Assembly (NCBI RefSeq): GCF_003719305.1
Contig: NZ_RARC01000005.1
Coordinates: 213,167 to 277,166 of the forward strand
DNA length: 64,000 bases
DNA from: Mycolicibacterium stellerae
GTDB lineage: Bacteria; Actinomycetota; Actinomycetes; Mycobacteriales; Mycobacteriaceae
Direction: 5' to 3'
Part shown: positions 48,467 to 58,652 of the stretch, in pieces
Numbering within the stretch: the stretch's first letter is position 1
Layout of the letters: each line of letters begins with the position of its first letter
Translations under genes and position numbers: made by a program
Notes under the pieces: model-generated
Seen by the model: only the letters and a program-made list of their open reading frames with translations
Database searches by the model: none
Told to the model about the DNA's origin: nothing

Positions 48467-49464
48467 CCGGGCTTCCTCACCAGTAGTCGCTGAACCAACA
48501 CGAAAATCAGCAGCAGGATCCCGGTCATGATGCGGGTCCAGTACGAGTCGAGGTTCTCAGCCGTGACGAACGTCTGGATGGTGCCAAGCACCAGCACGCC
48601 GATCAGCGAGCCGAGGACGAACCCCACCCCGCCGGAGAGCAGGACACCCCCGATCACCGCAGCGGCGATCGCGTCGAGTTCCAGCCCGATACCGTTGAGG
48701 CTGTAGCCGGACAGCTTCTGGACGGCCAGCAGGAGACCCGCAAGCGCGGCGCAGAACCCGCTGATCGCATAGACCGAGACGCGTGCTCGAGAGGCGTTGA
48801 GCCCCATCAGCTGTGCCGACTGCCGATTGCCGCCGACGGCGTACACGGTGCGACCGAACCGGCTCTGGTGCAACACGTACACCGCGACGACGACCGCCAC
48901 CAGCGCCACCACCACGGTCCAGCGGATGAACTTGTCCTCATAGAGGTAGACGTAGTTGAGACCGAACTGGCGCAGCAACGGATCGGCGATCGGCAGTGTG
49001 TCGACACTGATCACGTAGCACAGACCGCGGGCGAGGAACATCCCGGCCAGCGTGGCGATGAAGGGCTGGACATCGAAGTACTCGATGACCAAACCCATCA
49101 GCAGCCCGAGAACCGGGCCGACCACCAGTACGACGCCCACCGCCAGCGGCATCGGCCAGCCCGCCTTCAAGGCGGTGGCGACGATGACGGTGGACAACGC
49201 GACCACCGACCCGACAGACAGATCGATGCCACCGGTGAGGATGACGAAGCTCATACCGACGGCGAGCACAATCAGATGTGCGTTGTCCACCAACAGGTTC
49301 AAGAACACCTGTGTGGGGCTGGCGAACTCGTAGCGGGCAACGACTACCCCGAACAACACCAAGAACAGCACCAGGGACGCGGTCGGCGACAGGTAGCGCC
49401 CGTGTACCCGCCGCAGGAGTCCGCCGGTGTCCACCCTTGGCAGGGTGGCGAGCTCGATGCTCAT
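48463..49464 (-). CDS. yjfF: Sugar ABC transporter permease (YjfF-like)
   Basis: 333 aa, about eight to ten membrane helices of the ribose/galactofuranose permease family. Diagnostic GMSFVILTGGIDLSVGSVVAL and GAVIGGVLLSGGVGFVLGSLIGVLVLG. In the YtfQRT-YjfF system two permeases form the channel; this is the second. Overlaps its neighbours by 4 bases at each end. Confidence 0.9.
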   Translation of the reverse strand: MSIELATLPRVDTGGLLRRVHGRYLSPTASLVLFLVLFGVVVARYEFASPTQVFLNLLVDNAHLIVLAVGMSFVILTGGIDLSVGSVVALSTVIVATALKAGWPMPLAVGVVLVVGPVLGLLMGLVIEYFDVQPFIATLAGMFLARGLCYVISVDTLPIADPLLRQFGLNYVYLYEDKFIRWTVVVALVAVVVAVYVLHQSRFGRTVYAVGGNRQSAQLMGLNASRARVSVYAISGFCAALAGLLLAVQKLSGYSLNGIGLELDAIAAAVIGGVLLSGGVGFVLGSLIGVLVLGTIQTFVTAENLDSYWTRIMTGILLLIFVLVQRLLVRKPG

Positions 49465-50579
49465 GGGGTCCTCACTTCCTCCGTCGCCGATGCCGCAGCC
49501 GTCGGCACGGGTGCGGGCACACCCGCTGGATCCGAATCAGACGGCGCAACAGCCGAATTCACCGGCGGTGCGGCAACCCGGTGGTGGCGCCCACTTGACA
49601 GCATGGCGCGGAACTTCGGCGCCTGCAGCAGACAGACGGCGATCACCACAAGCGCCTTGAATACCAGCGTCGTCTCCGGTGTGATGCCCGCGGTGTACAC
49701 GGTCGTGGTCAGGGTCTGGATGATCAGGGCGCCGAGGATGGTCCCTGTCAAGCTGAATCGTCCACCCAGCAGCGATGTTCCGCCGATGACAACGGCGAGG
49801 ATGGCGTCCATCTCGATCCACAGGCCGGCGTTGTTGGCGTCGGCCGCTGAGATGTTCGACGCGATCATCAGCCCGGCGATTCCGGCGCAGAGCGCGCAGA
49901 AGACGTACACGGCGAACACGATGGTGCGGTACCGCACTCCGGCCAGCCTGCTGGCCTCCGGGTTGATGCCGACCGATTCCAGCAGCATGCCCAGCGCCGT
50001 GCGTCGAGTCAGCAGACCCACCAGTGCGAACACGGTCAGGCTCACCAGGATCGCCACGGGCAACCCCAAAGCGAAACCCGCGCCGAGGATCTTGAACGGG
50101 GCGCTGGTGACGGTCACGATCTGGCCATCGGTGATCAGCAGTGCGACACCACGACCGGCGGTCATCAGGACCAGGGTGGCGATGATCGGTTGAACCCCGA
50201 ACACCGAGACCAGCATTCCGTTCCACAGGCCAAGACCGACGGCCGCACCCAGTGCGATGCCCATCGCGGTGACGACGGTGCCGGCGCCTGCCGGGTCGGG
50301 TGAGGCGGCGATGTGGGCACAGGCCAGCGCACCGCTGACAGCCACGACGGCCCCGACGGACAGGTCGATTCCACGCGACGCGATCACCAACGTCATGCCG
50401 AGTGCCACCAACATGGTGGGCGCACCGTTGCGCAAGATGTCGATGAGGCTGCCGAAGAGGTGGCCGTCCTGCACGCGGATGCTCAGAAAGCTCGGTGTCA
50501 CAATGACATTGACGACCAGCAATGCCACGAGCGCCAGCATCGGCCAGATCAACGGCGACGCGCCCAGCTTTTTTGTCAT
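49461..50579 (-). CDS. ytfT: Sugar ABC transporter permease (YtfT-like)
   Basis: 372 aa. Membrane helices with GMTLVIASRGIDLSVGAVVAVSGALA and VIGGTSLLGGRFSLTGTILGALIIQ, signatures of the ribose-type permease family. The C-terminus is Pro/Ala-rich (about 35 residues) beyond the usual end. Partner of the YjfF-like permease and the ATPase at 50576. Confidence 0.9.
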   Translation of the reverse strand: MTKKLGASPLIWPMLALVALLVVNVIVTPSFLSIRVQDGHLFGSLIDILRNGAPTMLVALGMTLVIASRGIDLSVGAVVAVSGALACAHIAASPDPAGAGTVVTAMGIALGAAVGLGLWNGMLVSVFGVQPIIATLVLMTAGRGVALLITDGQIVTVTSAPFKILGAGFALGLPVAILVSLTVFALVGLLTRRTALGMLLESVGINPEASRLAGVRYRTIVFAVYVFCALCAGIAGLMIASNISAADANNAGLWIEMDAILAVVIGGTSLLGGRFSLTGTILGALIIQTLTTTVYTAGITPETTLVFKALVVIAVCLLQAPKFRAMLSSGRHHRVAAPPVNSAVAPSDSDPAGVPAPVPTAAASATEEVRTP

Positions 50580-52108
50580 CGCGTTCCGCCCGCGGCGATG
50601 AGGGCGGTCAGTTCCTTGACCGTTCGGTCGGAACCCACCTGCGCGACGCAGTGCCCGTCACGCAGGACGGCGATGCGGTCGCTGATGCGGGCTACCTCGT
50701 CGAGTTCTGCGGAGATGAACACCACACCCATGCCGTCCTTGGCCAGATCGGCGACGAGCTTCTGGATCTGCGCCTTGGCGCCGACGTCGATGCCGCGGGT
50801 GGGTTCATCGAGGATGAACAGCTGAGGTTCGGTGATCAGCCAACGCGCCAGCAGCACCTTCTGCTGGTTGCCGCCGCTGAGGTTCTTGACCACCGTGCCC
50901 GGCTTGCGGGGCCGGATGTCGAGGGCGTCCATGTAGCGCGTCACCAGATCGTCGGTGGTCTTCTTCGACAGTGGGCGGGCGAAACCGCGCCGCGCCTGCA
51001 ATGCGAGCACCAGGTTGTCACGCACGCTGAGCTCGCCGATGATGCCCTCACCCTTGCGGTCCTCCGAGGAGAAGGCGAGCCCCTTGCCGATGGCTGCGCG
51101 GGGCGAGCGCATCGCGGCCGGTTTTCCATTGACCAGCATCCGTCCGCTGGTCGCCCGGTCGGCGCCGAACAGTAGGCGCGCCAACTCTGTTCGGCCTGAG
51201 CCGAGCAGTCCGGCCAGCCCCACCACCTCGCCGCGGTGTACGTCGAGATCCATCGGTTGCAGTCGCGGCCTTCTGCCGATGCCCTTGGCGCTCAGCACGG
51301 TTTGGTGTGTCGTCGGTGCGCTGGCGGCGGCCGTGTTCCCGATCTCCTCCAGCAGGTCCAGCTCGTGTCCGAGCATCGCCGCTATCAGTTGAACCCGGTC
51401 CAGCGCCGCCGTCGGGTACTCGCCGACCAGGCGGCCGTTGCGTAGCACCGTCATTCGATCCGAGATCTCATACACCTGCTCGAGAAAATGCGACACGAAC
51501 AGAATGGCTGCGCCACCCTCCCGCAGGCGGCGCATCACCCGGAACAGTTCGGCCACCTCGTCGGCGTCGAGGCTGGACGTCGGCTCGTCGAGGATCAGCA
51601 CCCGGGCGGAGACGGCGGTCGCACGGGCGATCGCGACGAGCTGCTGGATGGCGATCGGATGCGCCCCAAGCGTGGACCGGGGGTCGATGGTCAGGTCAAG
51701 CTCGCCGAGCAGTTCCCCGGCGCGCCGGTTCATCGCGCGGTAGTCGATCCGACCGAAGCGACGGGGTTCGCGGCCAAGCAGAATGTTTTCCGCCACAGTC
51801 AGATTGGCGCACAGGTTGACCTCTTGGTAGACGGTGCTGATGCCTGCGTCCTGCGCCTGCCTTGGGCCGCTGAACCTTTGTTCGACCCCGTCGACCGTGA
51901 TGCTCCCCGCGTCGATCTCGTACACGCCGGTGAGCGCCTTGATCAAGGTCGACTTGCCTGCGCCGTTCTCCCCCATCAGCGCGTGGATCTCGCCAGGCAG
52001 CAACCGGAAGTCCACGCCGTCGAGCGCCTTGACACCAGGAAAGTCAATGGTGACGTCCCGCATGTCGACCACTGCGCTGTCACGCGGGCCGGGAACCGGT
52101 GTTGTCAT
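50576..52108 (-). CDS. ytfR: Sugar ABC transporter duplicated ATPase (YtfR-like)
   Basis: 510 aa with two ABC ATPase domains. First Walker [10 protein letters not shown] (about residues 48-56) and ILDEPTSSLD; second domain with GLLGSGRTELARLL, signature [15 protein letters not shown] and [15 protein letters not shown]. This tandem structure with a degenerate second Walker A is standard for sugar importers of the ribose/galactose group. 78 bases after the binding-protein gene, with a hairpin in the gap. Confidence 0.93.
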   Translation of the reverse strand: MTTPVPGPRDSAVVDMRDVTIDFPGVKALDGVDFRLLPGEIHALMGENGAGKSTLIKALTGVYEIDAGSITVDGVEQRFSGPRQAQDAGISTVYQEVNLCANLTVAENILLGREPRRFGRIDYRAMNRRAGELLGELDLTIDPRSTLGAHPIAIQQLVAIARATAVSARVLILDEPTSSLDADEVAELFRVMRRLREGGAAILFVSHFLEQVYEISDRMTVLRNGRLVGEYPTAALDRVQLIAAMLGHELDLLEEIGNTAAASAPTTHQTVLSAKGIGRRPRLQPMDLDVHRGEVVGLAGLLGSGRTELARLLFGADRATSGRMLVNGKPAAMRSPRAAIGKGLAFSSEDRKGEGIIGELSVRDNLVLALQARRGFARPLSKKTTDDLVTRYMDALDIRPRKPGTVVKNLSGGNQQKVLLARWLITEPQLFILDEPTRGIDVGAKAQIQKLVADLAKDGMGVVFISAELDEVARISDRIAVLRDGHCVAQVGSDRTVKELTALIAAGGTR

Positions 52109-52130
52109 GGCGGATCTTTCGGTGAGGGCC

Positions 52131-52173
52131 GACGCCGCCCGGACGTTTGAGGGGTCGCGGTCCGGGCGGCATC
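52131..52173 (-). terminator. Hairpin between binding protein and ATPase genes (attenuator)
   Basis: GCCGCCCGGAC pairs with GTCCGGGCGGC, extended to a 14-base stem with one G-U type pair (52131-52144 with 52160-52173) around a 15-base loop. No U-run follows. Such hairpins after a sugar-binding-protein gene usually stabilise its mRNA or partly stop transcription so the binding protein is made in excess. Confidence 0.6.
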
Positions 52174-52186
52174 GACAGTCAAGAGG

Positions 52187-53173
52187 TCAGTACTTCCGTT
52201 CCGGGAGAACCGCTTTCGCCTGCTGCTGATCGAATGCCTCATCGGGGGTGACTACCCGCGGCGGCACCTGCTCGCCTGCGACCACCTTCTTGGCCAGGTC
52301 CATGAGTTGCGGCCCAAGCAGCGGGTTGCACTCGACGATGTAGTTGAACTTGCCGTCGGCGAGTGCTTGCATGCCGTCGTGGGTGGCGTCGACGGCGACG
52401 ATCTTGATGTCTGTCCCCGGCTTCAGACCTGCCGCTTCGATGGCCTCCATCGCGCCGAGGCCCATGTCGTCGTTCTGCGCGAAGACCAGGTCGATCTTCG
52501 GGTTGGCCTTGAGGAACGCCTCCATGACCTGCTTGCCACCGGAGCGGGTGAAGTCGCCGCTCTGGGACGCGATCACCTTGAGGTTCGGGTTCGCAGCGAT
52601 CGCCTTGGCGAATCCGGTGTTGCGGTCGATCGCCGGGTCAGCACCGGTCGTGCCCTCGAGCTGAACGATGTTGACGGGGCCCGGAGCCGACGCATACTGC
52701 TTGACCACCCATTCGCCTGCGGTCTGGCCCTCTTGAACGAAGTCCGCGCCGAGGAAGGTCTTGTACACATCCTTCTCCTGGGTGTCGACGGCGCGGTCGG
52801 TGAGGATGACCGGGATTCCGGCGTTCTTGGCCTCCAGGAGCACGGCGTCCCAGCCGGTCCGAACCACCGGGCTGAACGCGATGACGTCAACCCGCTGCTG
52901 CACGAACGAGCGGATCGCCGAGATCTGATTCTCCTGTTCGCCGTTGGCGTCGGAGAATTTCAGATCGATGTCGGCGGCCTTCGCCGCTTCCTGGATCGAC
53001 TTCGTGTTGGCGGTGCGCCACCCACTCTCGGCGCCCACCTGGGAGAAACCCATGGTGATCTGGCCCCCCGCGGAGCCTCCGCCGGAGTCGCCCGACGGTG
53101 CCGGTCCACTGCCACACGCTGCGAGTACGCCTGCCGTTGCGACGCTGAGCACCGCGGTCAGAATTCTTTTCAC
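52187..53173 (-). CDS. ytfQ: Sugar ABC transporter binding lipoprotein (YtfQ-like)
   Basis: 328 aa. Signal and lipobox (VLAACGS, Cys about residue 20). The mature part matches YtfQ, the galactofuranose-binding protein: MGFSQVGAESGWRTANT, NQISAIRSFVQQRVDVIAFSPVV, GWDAVLLEAKNAGIPVILTDRAVD, and FAQNDDMGLGAMEAIEAAG. The furanose preference of this branch fits L-arabinofuranose or D-galactofuranose. First gene of the leftward operon; its promoter carries operator 1. Confidence 0.93.
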   Translation of the reverse strand: MKRILTAVLSVATAGVLAACGSGPAPSGDSGGGSAGGQITMGFSQVGAESGWRTANTKSIQEAAKAADIDLKFSDANGEQENQISAIRSFVQQRVDVIAFSPVVRTGWDAVLLEAKNAGIPVILTDRAVDTQEKDVYKTFLGADFVQEGQTAGEWVVKQYASAPGPVNIVQLEGTTGADPAIDRNTGFAKAIAANPNLKVIASQSGDFTRSGGKQVMEAFLKANPKIDLVFAQNDDMGLGAMEAIEAAGLKPGTDIKIVAVDATHDGMQALADGKFNYIVECNPLLGPQLMDLAKKVVAGEQVPPRVVTPDEAFDQQQAKAVLPERKY

Positions 53174-53279
53174 GAACCACTCCTTCGATGTCTCGGCTTG
53201 CCGAGTTGACCCCGTGCCGGCGTGCTTCGGCAGGCCGCGATAGTGCGGGAGACGATGTGACCGGCGTTACACGATGGGG

Positions 53280-53309
53280 ATGTTAACGCTCACATTCGGC
53301 GGGTGTCAA
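53280..53309 (-). promoter_or_regulatory. Promoter of the leftward furanose/arabinose operon
   Basis: Minus strand: -35 TTGACA (53309-53304) and -10 TAACAT (53285-53280), 18 bases apart. The -10 lies inside LacI-type operator 1 (53281-53294), so bound repressor would block it directly. Confidence 0.65.
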
Positions 53310-53394
53310 CAATTTGTTAGCGCTCACATTCGCGATCGCAGCGTCTTGACAAAGCGTGAGCCGCGTCACAAGATCGTCGATGTTAGCGCTCACA
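53281..53394. promoter_or_regulatory. Three LacI-type operators in the divergent sugar-operon region
   Basis: TGTTAACGCTCACA (53281-53294), TGTTAGCGCTCACA (53315-53328) and TGTTAGCGCTCACA (53381-53394). Each is a near-palindrome of the LacI pattern (TGTTAGCG-CTAACA-like). Operator starts are 34 and 66 bases apart, spacings that could allow looping. Operator 1 covers the leftward -10; operator 3 covers the rightward transcription start region. Confidence 0.8.
53346..53374 (+). promoter_or_regulatory. Promoter of the rightward ChvE/galactose operon
   Basis: TTGACA (53346-53351), 17 bases, CAAGAT (53369-53374). The predicted start near 53381 falls in operator 3. The ChvE-like gene starts at 53443. 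Confidence 0.6.
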
Positions 53395-53442
53395 TCGCCA
53401 GCTCTGCGACCGCGGTGCGAAGCACAATCAATGGAGGACCTC

Positions 53443-54540
53443 ATGCGCAAAGGCTTTGTTTGGATAGTGGCCGCGCTCGCCATCGTGGCCGCGCTTACAA
53501 GTGCAGGCTGCGGCCGCTCGACGACGGAGACGACCGGCAGCAGCGGCGACCGCACCGGGACGGTCGGCATCGCGATGCCGACGAAATCGTCCGAACGGTG
53601 GGTGGCCGACGGCAACAACATGGCCGAACAGTTCAAAGCGCTCGGCTACGAAACCGACCTGCAGTACGGCGACGACGTGGTGCAAAATCAGGTGTCGCAG
53701 ATCGAGAACATGATCACCAAGGGCGTGAAGGTATTGGTCATCGCGCCCATCGACAGCTCATCGCTGACCGACACCCTGCAGCGTGCGGCGGATGCCAAGA
53801 TTCCGGTGGTCAGCTATGACCGGCTGATCCGCGGCTCGCAGAATGTGGACTACTACGCGACGTTCGACAACTTCAAGGTCGGCGTGCTGCAGGCGACGTA
53901 CATCGTCGACAAGCTCGGCCTTGCACAGGGCAAGGGCCCCTTCAACATCGAGCTGTTCGCCGGGTCGCCCGACGACAACAACGCGACGTTCTTCTTCAAC
54001 GGCGCGATGAGCGTGCTGCAGCCCTACCTCGACAGCGGCAAGCTCGTCGTCAAGAGTGGGCAGACCAGCTTCGACCAGGTCGCCACGCTGCGCTGGGACG
54101 GCGGGCTGGCTCAGTCGCGGATGGACAACCTGCTCAGCAAGGCCTACACCAGCGGCCGGGTGGACGCGGTCCTCTCCCCGTACGACGGGATGTCGCTGGG
54201 CATCATCTCGGCGTTGAAGAGCGCCGGCTACGGCACGCCGACCAACCCGCTGCCCATCGTCACCGGCCAGGACGCCGAGCTGGCGTCGGTGAAATCGATC
54301 ATCGCCGGCGAGCAGACGCAGACCGTCTTCAAGGACACCCGTGAGCTCGCCAAGGCCGCCGTACAGATGGCCGACTCGCTGCTCACCGGCGGCACACCAG
54401 AGGTCAACGACACCAAGACCTACGAAAACGGGGTGAAGGTCGTGCCCGCGTTCCTGCTGCAGCCGGTCAGCGTGGACATCACCAACTACCAGAAGGTGCT
54501 GATCGACTCGGGGTACTACAACGCCGGGCAGTTGGCGTGA
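53443..54540 (+). CDS. chvE: Multiple-sugar-binding lipoprotein (ChvE-like)
   Basis: 365 aa from ATG 53443 (GGAGG upstream). Signal and lipobox (LTSAGC, Cys about residue 23). The mature protein has the ChvE hallmarks: [52 protein letters not shown] loop ([28 protein letters not shown] shortened here), [10 protein letters not shown], and [16 protein letters not shown]. ChvE proteins bind L-arabinose, D-galactose, glucose and xylose. First gene of the rightward operon. Confidence 0.92.
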   Translation: MRKGFVWIVAALAIVAALTSAGCGRSTTETTGSSGDRTGTVGIAMPTKSSERWVADGNNMAEQFKALGYETDLQYGDDVVQNQVSQIENMITKGVKVLVIAPIDSSSLTDTLQRAADAKIPVVSYDRLIRGSQNVDYYATFDNFKVGVLQATYIVDKLGLAQGKGPFNIELFAGSPDDNNATFFFNGAMSVLQPYLDSGKLVVKSGQTSFDQVATLRWDGGLAQSRMDNLLSKAYTSGRVDAVLSPYDGMSLGIISALKSAGYGTPTNPLPIVTGQDAELASVKSIIAGEQTQTVFKDTRELAKAAVQMADSLLTGGTPEVNDTKTYENGVKVVPAFLLQPVSVDITNYQKVLIDSGYYNAGQLA

Positions 54541-56078
54541 CGGTGTCCGAAACCGCACCGCTGCTCGAAATGCGGGGTATCACCAAGAGGTTCGCGGGTG
54601 TCACGGCACTCGACGAGGTCAACCTCTTGGTGCGCCCCGGCGAGATCCACGCGATCTGCGGTGAGAACGGTGCCGGAAAGTCGACGCTGATGAAGGTCCT
54701 CAGCGGCATCTATCCACATGGCAGCTACGAAGGCGAGATCGTTTTCGACGGACAGCCCGGCGACTTCAAGGACATCAGGGCCAGCGAGCGCCGTGGCATC
54801 GGCATCATCCACCAGGAGCTGGCGCTGGTACCGGTGCTTTCGATCGCGGAGAACATCTTCCTGGGCAACGAGCACGCATCGGCGGGGGTGATCAGCTGGC
54901 ACGAAACCATGACCCACGCCGCGCAGCTGCTCGACCGCGTTGGCCTGTCCGAAAGCCCGCGTACCCGGATCGCCGATATCGGCGTCGGCAAGCAACAGCT
55001 GGTCGAGATCGCCAAGGCGCTATCCAAGAAGGTGAAACTGCTGATCCTCGATGAGCCGACCGCCGCGCTCAACGACGAGGACAGCAGGCATCTGCTCGAC
55101 CTGATCGTGGAACTCCGCGACCAGGGCCTGACGTGCATCATCATCTCGCACAAGCTAAATGAGGTGATGCGGGTCGCCGACAACATCACCATCTTGCGTG
55201 ACGGTAAGACCATCGAAACCCGGCCGGTCGGACCCGAACTCACCGAGGAGCACATCATCCGCGGCATGGTCGGGCGCGACATGGTCGACCGTTTCCCCGA
55301 GCGGACCGACCACCCGATCGGTGATGTCACCTTCGCCATCGAGGACTGGACCGTCTTTCATCCACTCGACCAGCAGCGCAAGGTGGTCGACGGGGTTTCG
55401 ATCAACGTGCGGCGCGGCGAGGTCGTCGGGCTGGCCGGGCTGATGGGCGCGGGCCGGACGGAGCTCGCGATGAGCGTCTTCGGGCGCAGTTACGGAAAGA
55501 AAGCCCGCGGAAAGGTTTTCAAGGACGGCAAAGAAATTCACACGCGGACGGTGCCCGAGGCCATCACACACCGCATCGCCTACGCCACCGAGGATCGAAA
55601 GCACTACGGCTTGAACCTGATCGACGACATCGCGCGCAGCGTGACGATCGCTTCGCTGCCCAAGGTCAGCCGGGCGTCGATCATCAACGAGCACGAGGAG
55701 ACAGTCGTCGCCGAGCGGTTCCGTAAAGACATGCAGATCAAGGCCTCGTCGGTGCGGGCGACCACGGGCAACCTTTCCGGCGGCAACCAGCAGAAGGTGG
55801 TGTTGAGCAAGTGGATCTTCGCCGACCCTGATGTGCTGATTCTCGACGAGCCCACCCGCGGGATCGACGTCGGCGCCAAGTACGAGATCTACACGATCAT
55901 CAATGCCCTTGCCGCCCAAGGGAAAGCGGTGATCGTCATCTCGTCGGAACTACCCGAGCTGATAGGTCTGTGCGACCGCATCTACACCCTCAATGAGGGT
56001 CGTCTCACCGGTGAGGTCGCCCGCGAGGACGCAAAGCAGGAGACGCTGATGCGCTACATGATGAAGGGACGCAGCTAG
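54537..56078 (+). CDS. gguA: Multiple-monosaccharide ABC transporter ATPase (GguA-like)
   Basis: 513 aa with two ABC ATPase domains: Walker [22 protein letters not shown]; second half [16 protein letters not shown], signature [14 protein letters not shown] and [15 protein letters not shown]. The insert [17 protein letters not shown] is typical of this group. GTG 54537 overlaps the chvE stop by 4 bases. Confidence 0.92.
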   Translation: MTVSETAPLLEMRGITKRFAGVTALDEVNLLVRPGEIHAICGENGAGKSTLMKVLSGIYPHGSYEGEIVFDGQPGDFKDIRASERRGIGIIHQELALVPVLSIAENIFLGNEHASAGVISWHETMTHAAQLLDRVGLSESPRTRIADIGVGKQQLVEIAKALSKKVKLLILDEPTAALNDEDSRHLLDLIVELRDQGLTCIIISHKLNEVMRVADNITILRDGKTIETRPVGPELTEEHIIRGMVGRDMVDRFPERTDHPIGDVTFAIEDWTVFHPLDQQRKVVDGVSINVRRGEVVGLAGLMGAGRTELAMSVFGRSYGKKARGKVFKDGKEIHTRTVPEAITHRIAYATEDRKHYGLNLIDDIARSVTIASLPKVSRASIINEHEETVVAERFRKDMQIKASSVRATTGNLSGGNQQKVVLSKWIFADPDVLILDEPTRGIDVGAKYEIYTIINALAAQGKAVIVISSELPELIGLCDRIYTLNEGRLTGEVAREDAKQETLMRYMMKGRS

Positions 56079-57314
56079 ATGACCACCACCGGAACGGTGA
56101 ACACCGCATCGAGTGCGCCGCCACCGGCACAGCCACCCACGCCGCCGGGACGGCGCTTGCGTGCGGTATTGCAGGGCAACTTCCGGCAGTACGGCATGGT
56201 GGCCGCTCTCGCCGTGATCGTGATCCTGTTCCAGGTCTGGACCAGTGGGATCCTGCTCAAGCCGCTGAACGTCACCAACATCGTCCAGCAGAACGGCTAC
56301 ATCCTGATCCTGGCGATCGGGATGGTCATCGTGATCATCTCGGGTCACATCGATCTGTCGGTGGGCTCCATCGCCGGGTTCATCGGGGCGATGTCGGCGG
56401 TGCTGATGATCCGCCACGACATGCCGTGGCCGGTCGCGCTAGTGCTCTGCCTTCTACTCGGCGCGTTGATCGGTGCGTGGCAGGGCTTCTGGATCGCCTA
56501 CGTCGGCATTCCGTCGTTCATCGTCACGCTGGCGGGCATGCTGGTGTTCCGCGGCGCCACCCAGTACCTGCTCGAGGGCCAATCCATCGCGCCCTTCCCA
56601 CGCAGTTTCAGCCAGGTCAGCAGCGGGTTCCTGCCCGAGATCGGCGGCACCGGGCTCTATCACTGGCCCACCGTCATCCTGGGTGTGGTTGTCATGGTGG
56701 CGGCCGTCTGGCAGCAGGTGCGCCAGCGAAGGACCCAGTCCCGCTACGGTTTCGACGTCTCGCCGCTGGGCTGGTTCGTGTTCAAATGTGCCGCCATCGT
56801 CGCTGCACTTGCGGCCTTCACGCTGTTGCTGGCCAGCTATCGCGGCGTGCCTGTGGTCGGAATCATCCTTGCCGTGGCGTTCGTGATCTACGCCTTCGTG
56901 ATGCGCAGCACCGTCTTCGGCCGACAGGTGTACGCGGTCGGTGGGAACGTCGCGGCCGCACGGCTGTCCGGCGTGAAGACGAAACGGGTCACGTTCCTTG
57001 TCTTCGTCAACATGGGCCTGCTGTCGGCACTGGCCGGTCTGCTTTTCGCGGCGCGGCTCAACTCGGCCACGCCGCAGGCCGGTATCGGCATGGAGCTGGA
57101 GGCAATCGCCGCGGCGTTCATCGGTGGTGCGTCGGCCAACGGTGGTGTCGGGACGGTGTTGGGCGCCATCATCGGCGGGTTCGTCCTCGGCGTGCTGAAC
57201 AACGGGATGTCACTCATCGGCATCGGCAGTGACGTGCAGCAGGTGATCAAGGGACTGGTTCTGCTCGCCGCCGTCGGCTTCGACGTCTACAACAAGAAGA
57301 AGGGCGGAGCCTGA
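56079..57314 (+). CDS. gguB: Multiple-monosaccharide ABC transporter permease (GguB-like)
   Basis: 411 aa, about ten membrane helices. Diagnostic GMVIVIISGHIDLSVGSIAGFIGAMSAV and GIGMELEAIAAAFIGGASANGGVGTVLGAIIGGFVLG. Longer than the YtfT/YjfF permeases and typical of systems with one permease type. The ATG directly follows the ATPase stop. Confidence 0.92.
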   Translation: MTTTGTVNTASSAPPPAQPPTPPGRRLRAVLQGNFRQYGMVAALAVIVILFQVWTSGILLKPLNVTNIVQQNGYILILAIGMVIVIISGHIDLSVGSIAGFIGAMSAVLMIRHDMPWPVALVLCLLLGALIGAWQGFWIAYVGIPSFIVTLAGMLVFRGATQYLLEGQSIAPFPRSFSQVSSGFLPEIGGTGLYHWPTVILGVVVMVAAVWQQVRQRRTQSRYGFDVSPLGWFVFKCAAIVAALAAFTLLLASYRGVPVVGIILAVAFVIYAFVMRSTVFGRQVYAVGGNVAAARLSGVKTKRVTFLVFVNMGLLSALAGLLFAARLNSATPQAGIGMELEAIAAAFIGGASANGGVGTVLGAIIGGFVLGVLNNGMSLIGIGSDVQQVIKGLVLLAAVGFDVYNKKKGGA

Positions 57315-57317
57315 CGG

Positions 57318-57557
57318 ATGGACCGTTTCGACCGCGACATCCTCGACTTCGTCCGCAGCTGGGCGCCGTATGGCGGCCCACCCTCTGATGAGGTAATCGC
57401 GGAGTTCGGGTTGACACCCAACCAGTTTGCCGAACGCGTCGACCTCATCATCTCGGCTGAGAACGCTCGGCGTGATCGCGAGCTTCGGCAGCCCTGGTTG
57501 CGGGTGGGGAGTCCCGCGCCTCGCTCGAGCGCGCCAAGCGCCAATGCGCTTGAATAG
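57318..57557 (+). CDS. DUF3263-like small protein
   Basis: 79 aa: MDRFDRDILDFVRSWAPYGG, EVIAEFGLTPNQFAERVDLII, then a basic tail. The pattern of an Asp-rich start, a W in the first helix and FGLTxxxFxxRVxxLI resembles the mycobacterial DUF3263 small HTH-like proteins. It lies between the transporter and galT with 3- and 7-base gaps, possibly a regulator of the galactose genes. Confidence 0.65.
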   Translation: MDRFDRDILDFVRSWAPYGGPPSDEVIAEFGLTPNQFAERVDLIISAENARRDRELRQPWLRVGSPAPRSSAPSANALE

Positions 57558-57564
57558 CCTGGAA

Positions 57565-58650
57565 ATGAAGACCACACCGATGCGGTGGTCGTTGGCCGAC
57601 GCTCGCGAACTGCTCTTCTTCTCGTTGCCCGGACGAATTCCCGCACCAAGCAGCGATCGTCGAGCATTGCCCGCCCAATCCGGTGCACAGACGCAACTGC
57701 GCTTCGACCGTCAGACCGGCGAGTGGGTGATCATCGCCGCGCTGCGGCAAGACCGCACATACAAGCCGGCTTCGGCCGACTGTCCGCTGTGCCCGGGTCC
57801 GTCCGGGCTGACCAGCGAGGTGCCGGCACCCGACTACGACGTGGTGGTGTTCGAGAACCGCTTTCCCAGCCTGTCCGGCGACGCCGAAACGGCTGCCGGT
57901 CCCGTGCCAACCGACGGCTTTGTGTGTGCACCAGCCAACGGTCGCTGCGAAGTCATCGCGTTCTCCAGCGACCACACGGGGTCTTTCGCAGACCTCGGCG
58001 ACGCGCACGCCCGGCTTGTCGTTGAGGCATGGCGGCACCGCACCGCCGAGTTGATGGCCCGGCCCGAGATCGAGCAGGTCTTCTGCTTCGAGAACAGGGG
58101 CGAGGAAATCGGTGTAACGCTGACCCACCCGCACGGTCAGATCTACGGCTACCCGCACCTGACGCCACGCACGACTGCGATGTTACGAGAAGCCGACGCG
58201 CATCGAATGCGCGACGGCACCAATATGTTTGCGCGAATTCTCGCCGAAGAGGTTGACGATGGTCGCCGGATCGTCGCACGTAACGACGCCTTCACCGCCT
58301 TCGTGCCGTTCGCGGCACGGTGGCCGGTCGAGGTGCACATCTACCCAAACAGGTTCGTGCACAACCTGACCGATCTCGACGACGCAGAACTCGACAGCTT
58401 CGCGCAGATCTATCGCGATATCCTGCGCAGGTTCGACCGGATGTATGCGGCGCCGCTGCCCTATATCTCGGCATTGCATCAGTACACCGACGACGACGCG
58501 CAACGCGAGGGGTACTTCCACGTCGAGCTGTTCTCGATACGGCGCAGCGCCACCAAGCTGAAGTATCTGGCAGGTTCGGAATCGGCGATGGGGGCGTTCA
58601 TCACCGACACCACACCCGAGGCCGTCGCCGATCGGCTACGGGAACTGTGA
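57565..58650 (+). CDS. galT: Galactose-1-phosphate uridylyltransferase
   Basis: 361 aa. N-terminal [18 protein letters not shown] and zinc CPLCPG; active-site [16 protein letters not shown] with the uridylylated His (HPHGQ); C-terminal [25 protein letters not shown]. Leloir pathway step making UDP-galactose and glucose 1-phosphate. Start among ATG 57544, 57565 and 57580 is uncertain; 57565 follows the small gene by 7 bases. Confidence 0.93.
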   Translation: MKTTPMRWSLADARELLFFSLPGRIPAPSSDRRALPAQSGAQTQLRFDRQTGEWVIIAALRQDRTYKPASADCPLCPGPSGLTSEVPAPDYDVVVFENRFPSLSGDAETAAGPVPTDGFVCAPANGRCEVIAFSSDHTGSFADLGDAHARLVVEAWRHRTAELMARPEIEQVFCFENRGEEIGVTLTHPHGQIYGYPHLTPRTTAMLREADAHRMRDGTNMFARILAEEVDDGRRIVARNDAFTAFVPFAARWPVEVHIYPNRFVHNLTDLDDAELDSFAQIYRDILRRFDRMYAAPLPYISALHQYTDDDAQREGYFHVELFSIRRSATKLKYLAGSESAMGAFITDTTPEAVADRLREL

Positions 58651-58652
58651 CG

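Noticed and set aside
48868..50193. 441-codon plus-strand frame opposite the permease genes
   Set aside because: Antisense to two well-defined sugar permeases; composition is a reversed membrane protein.
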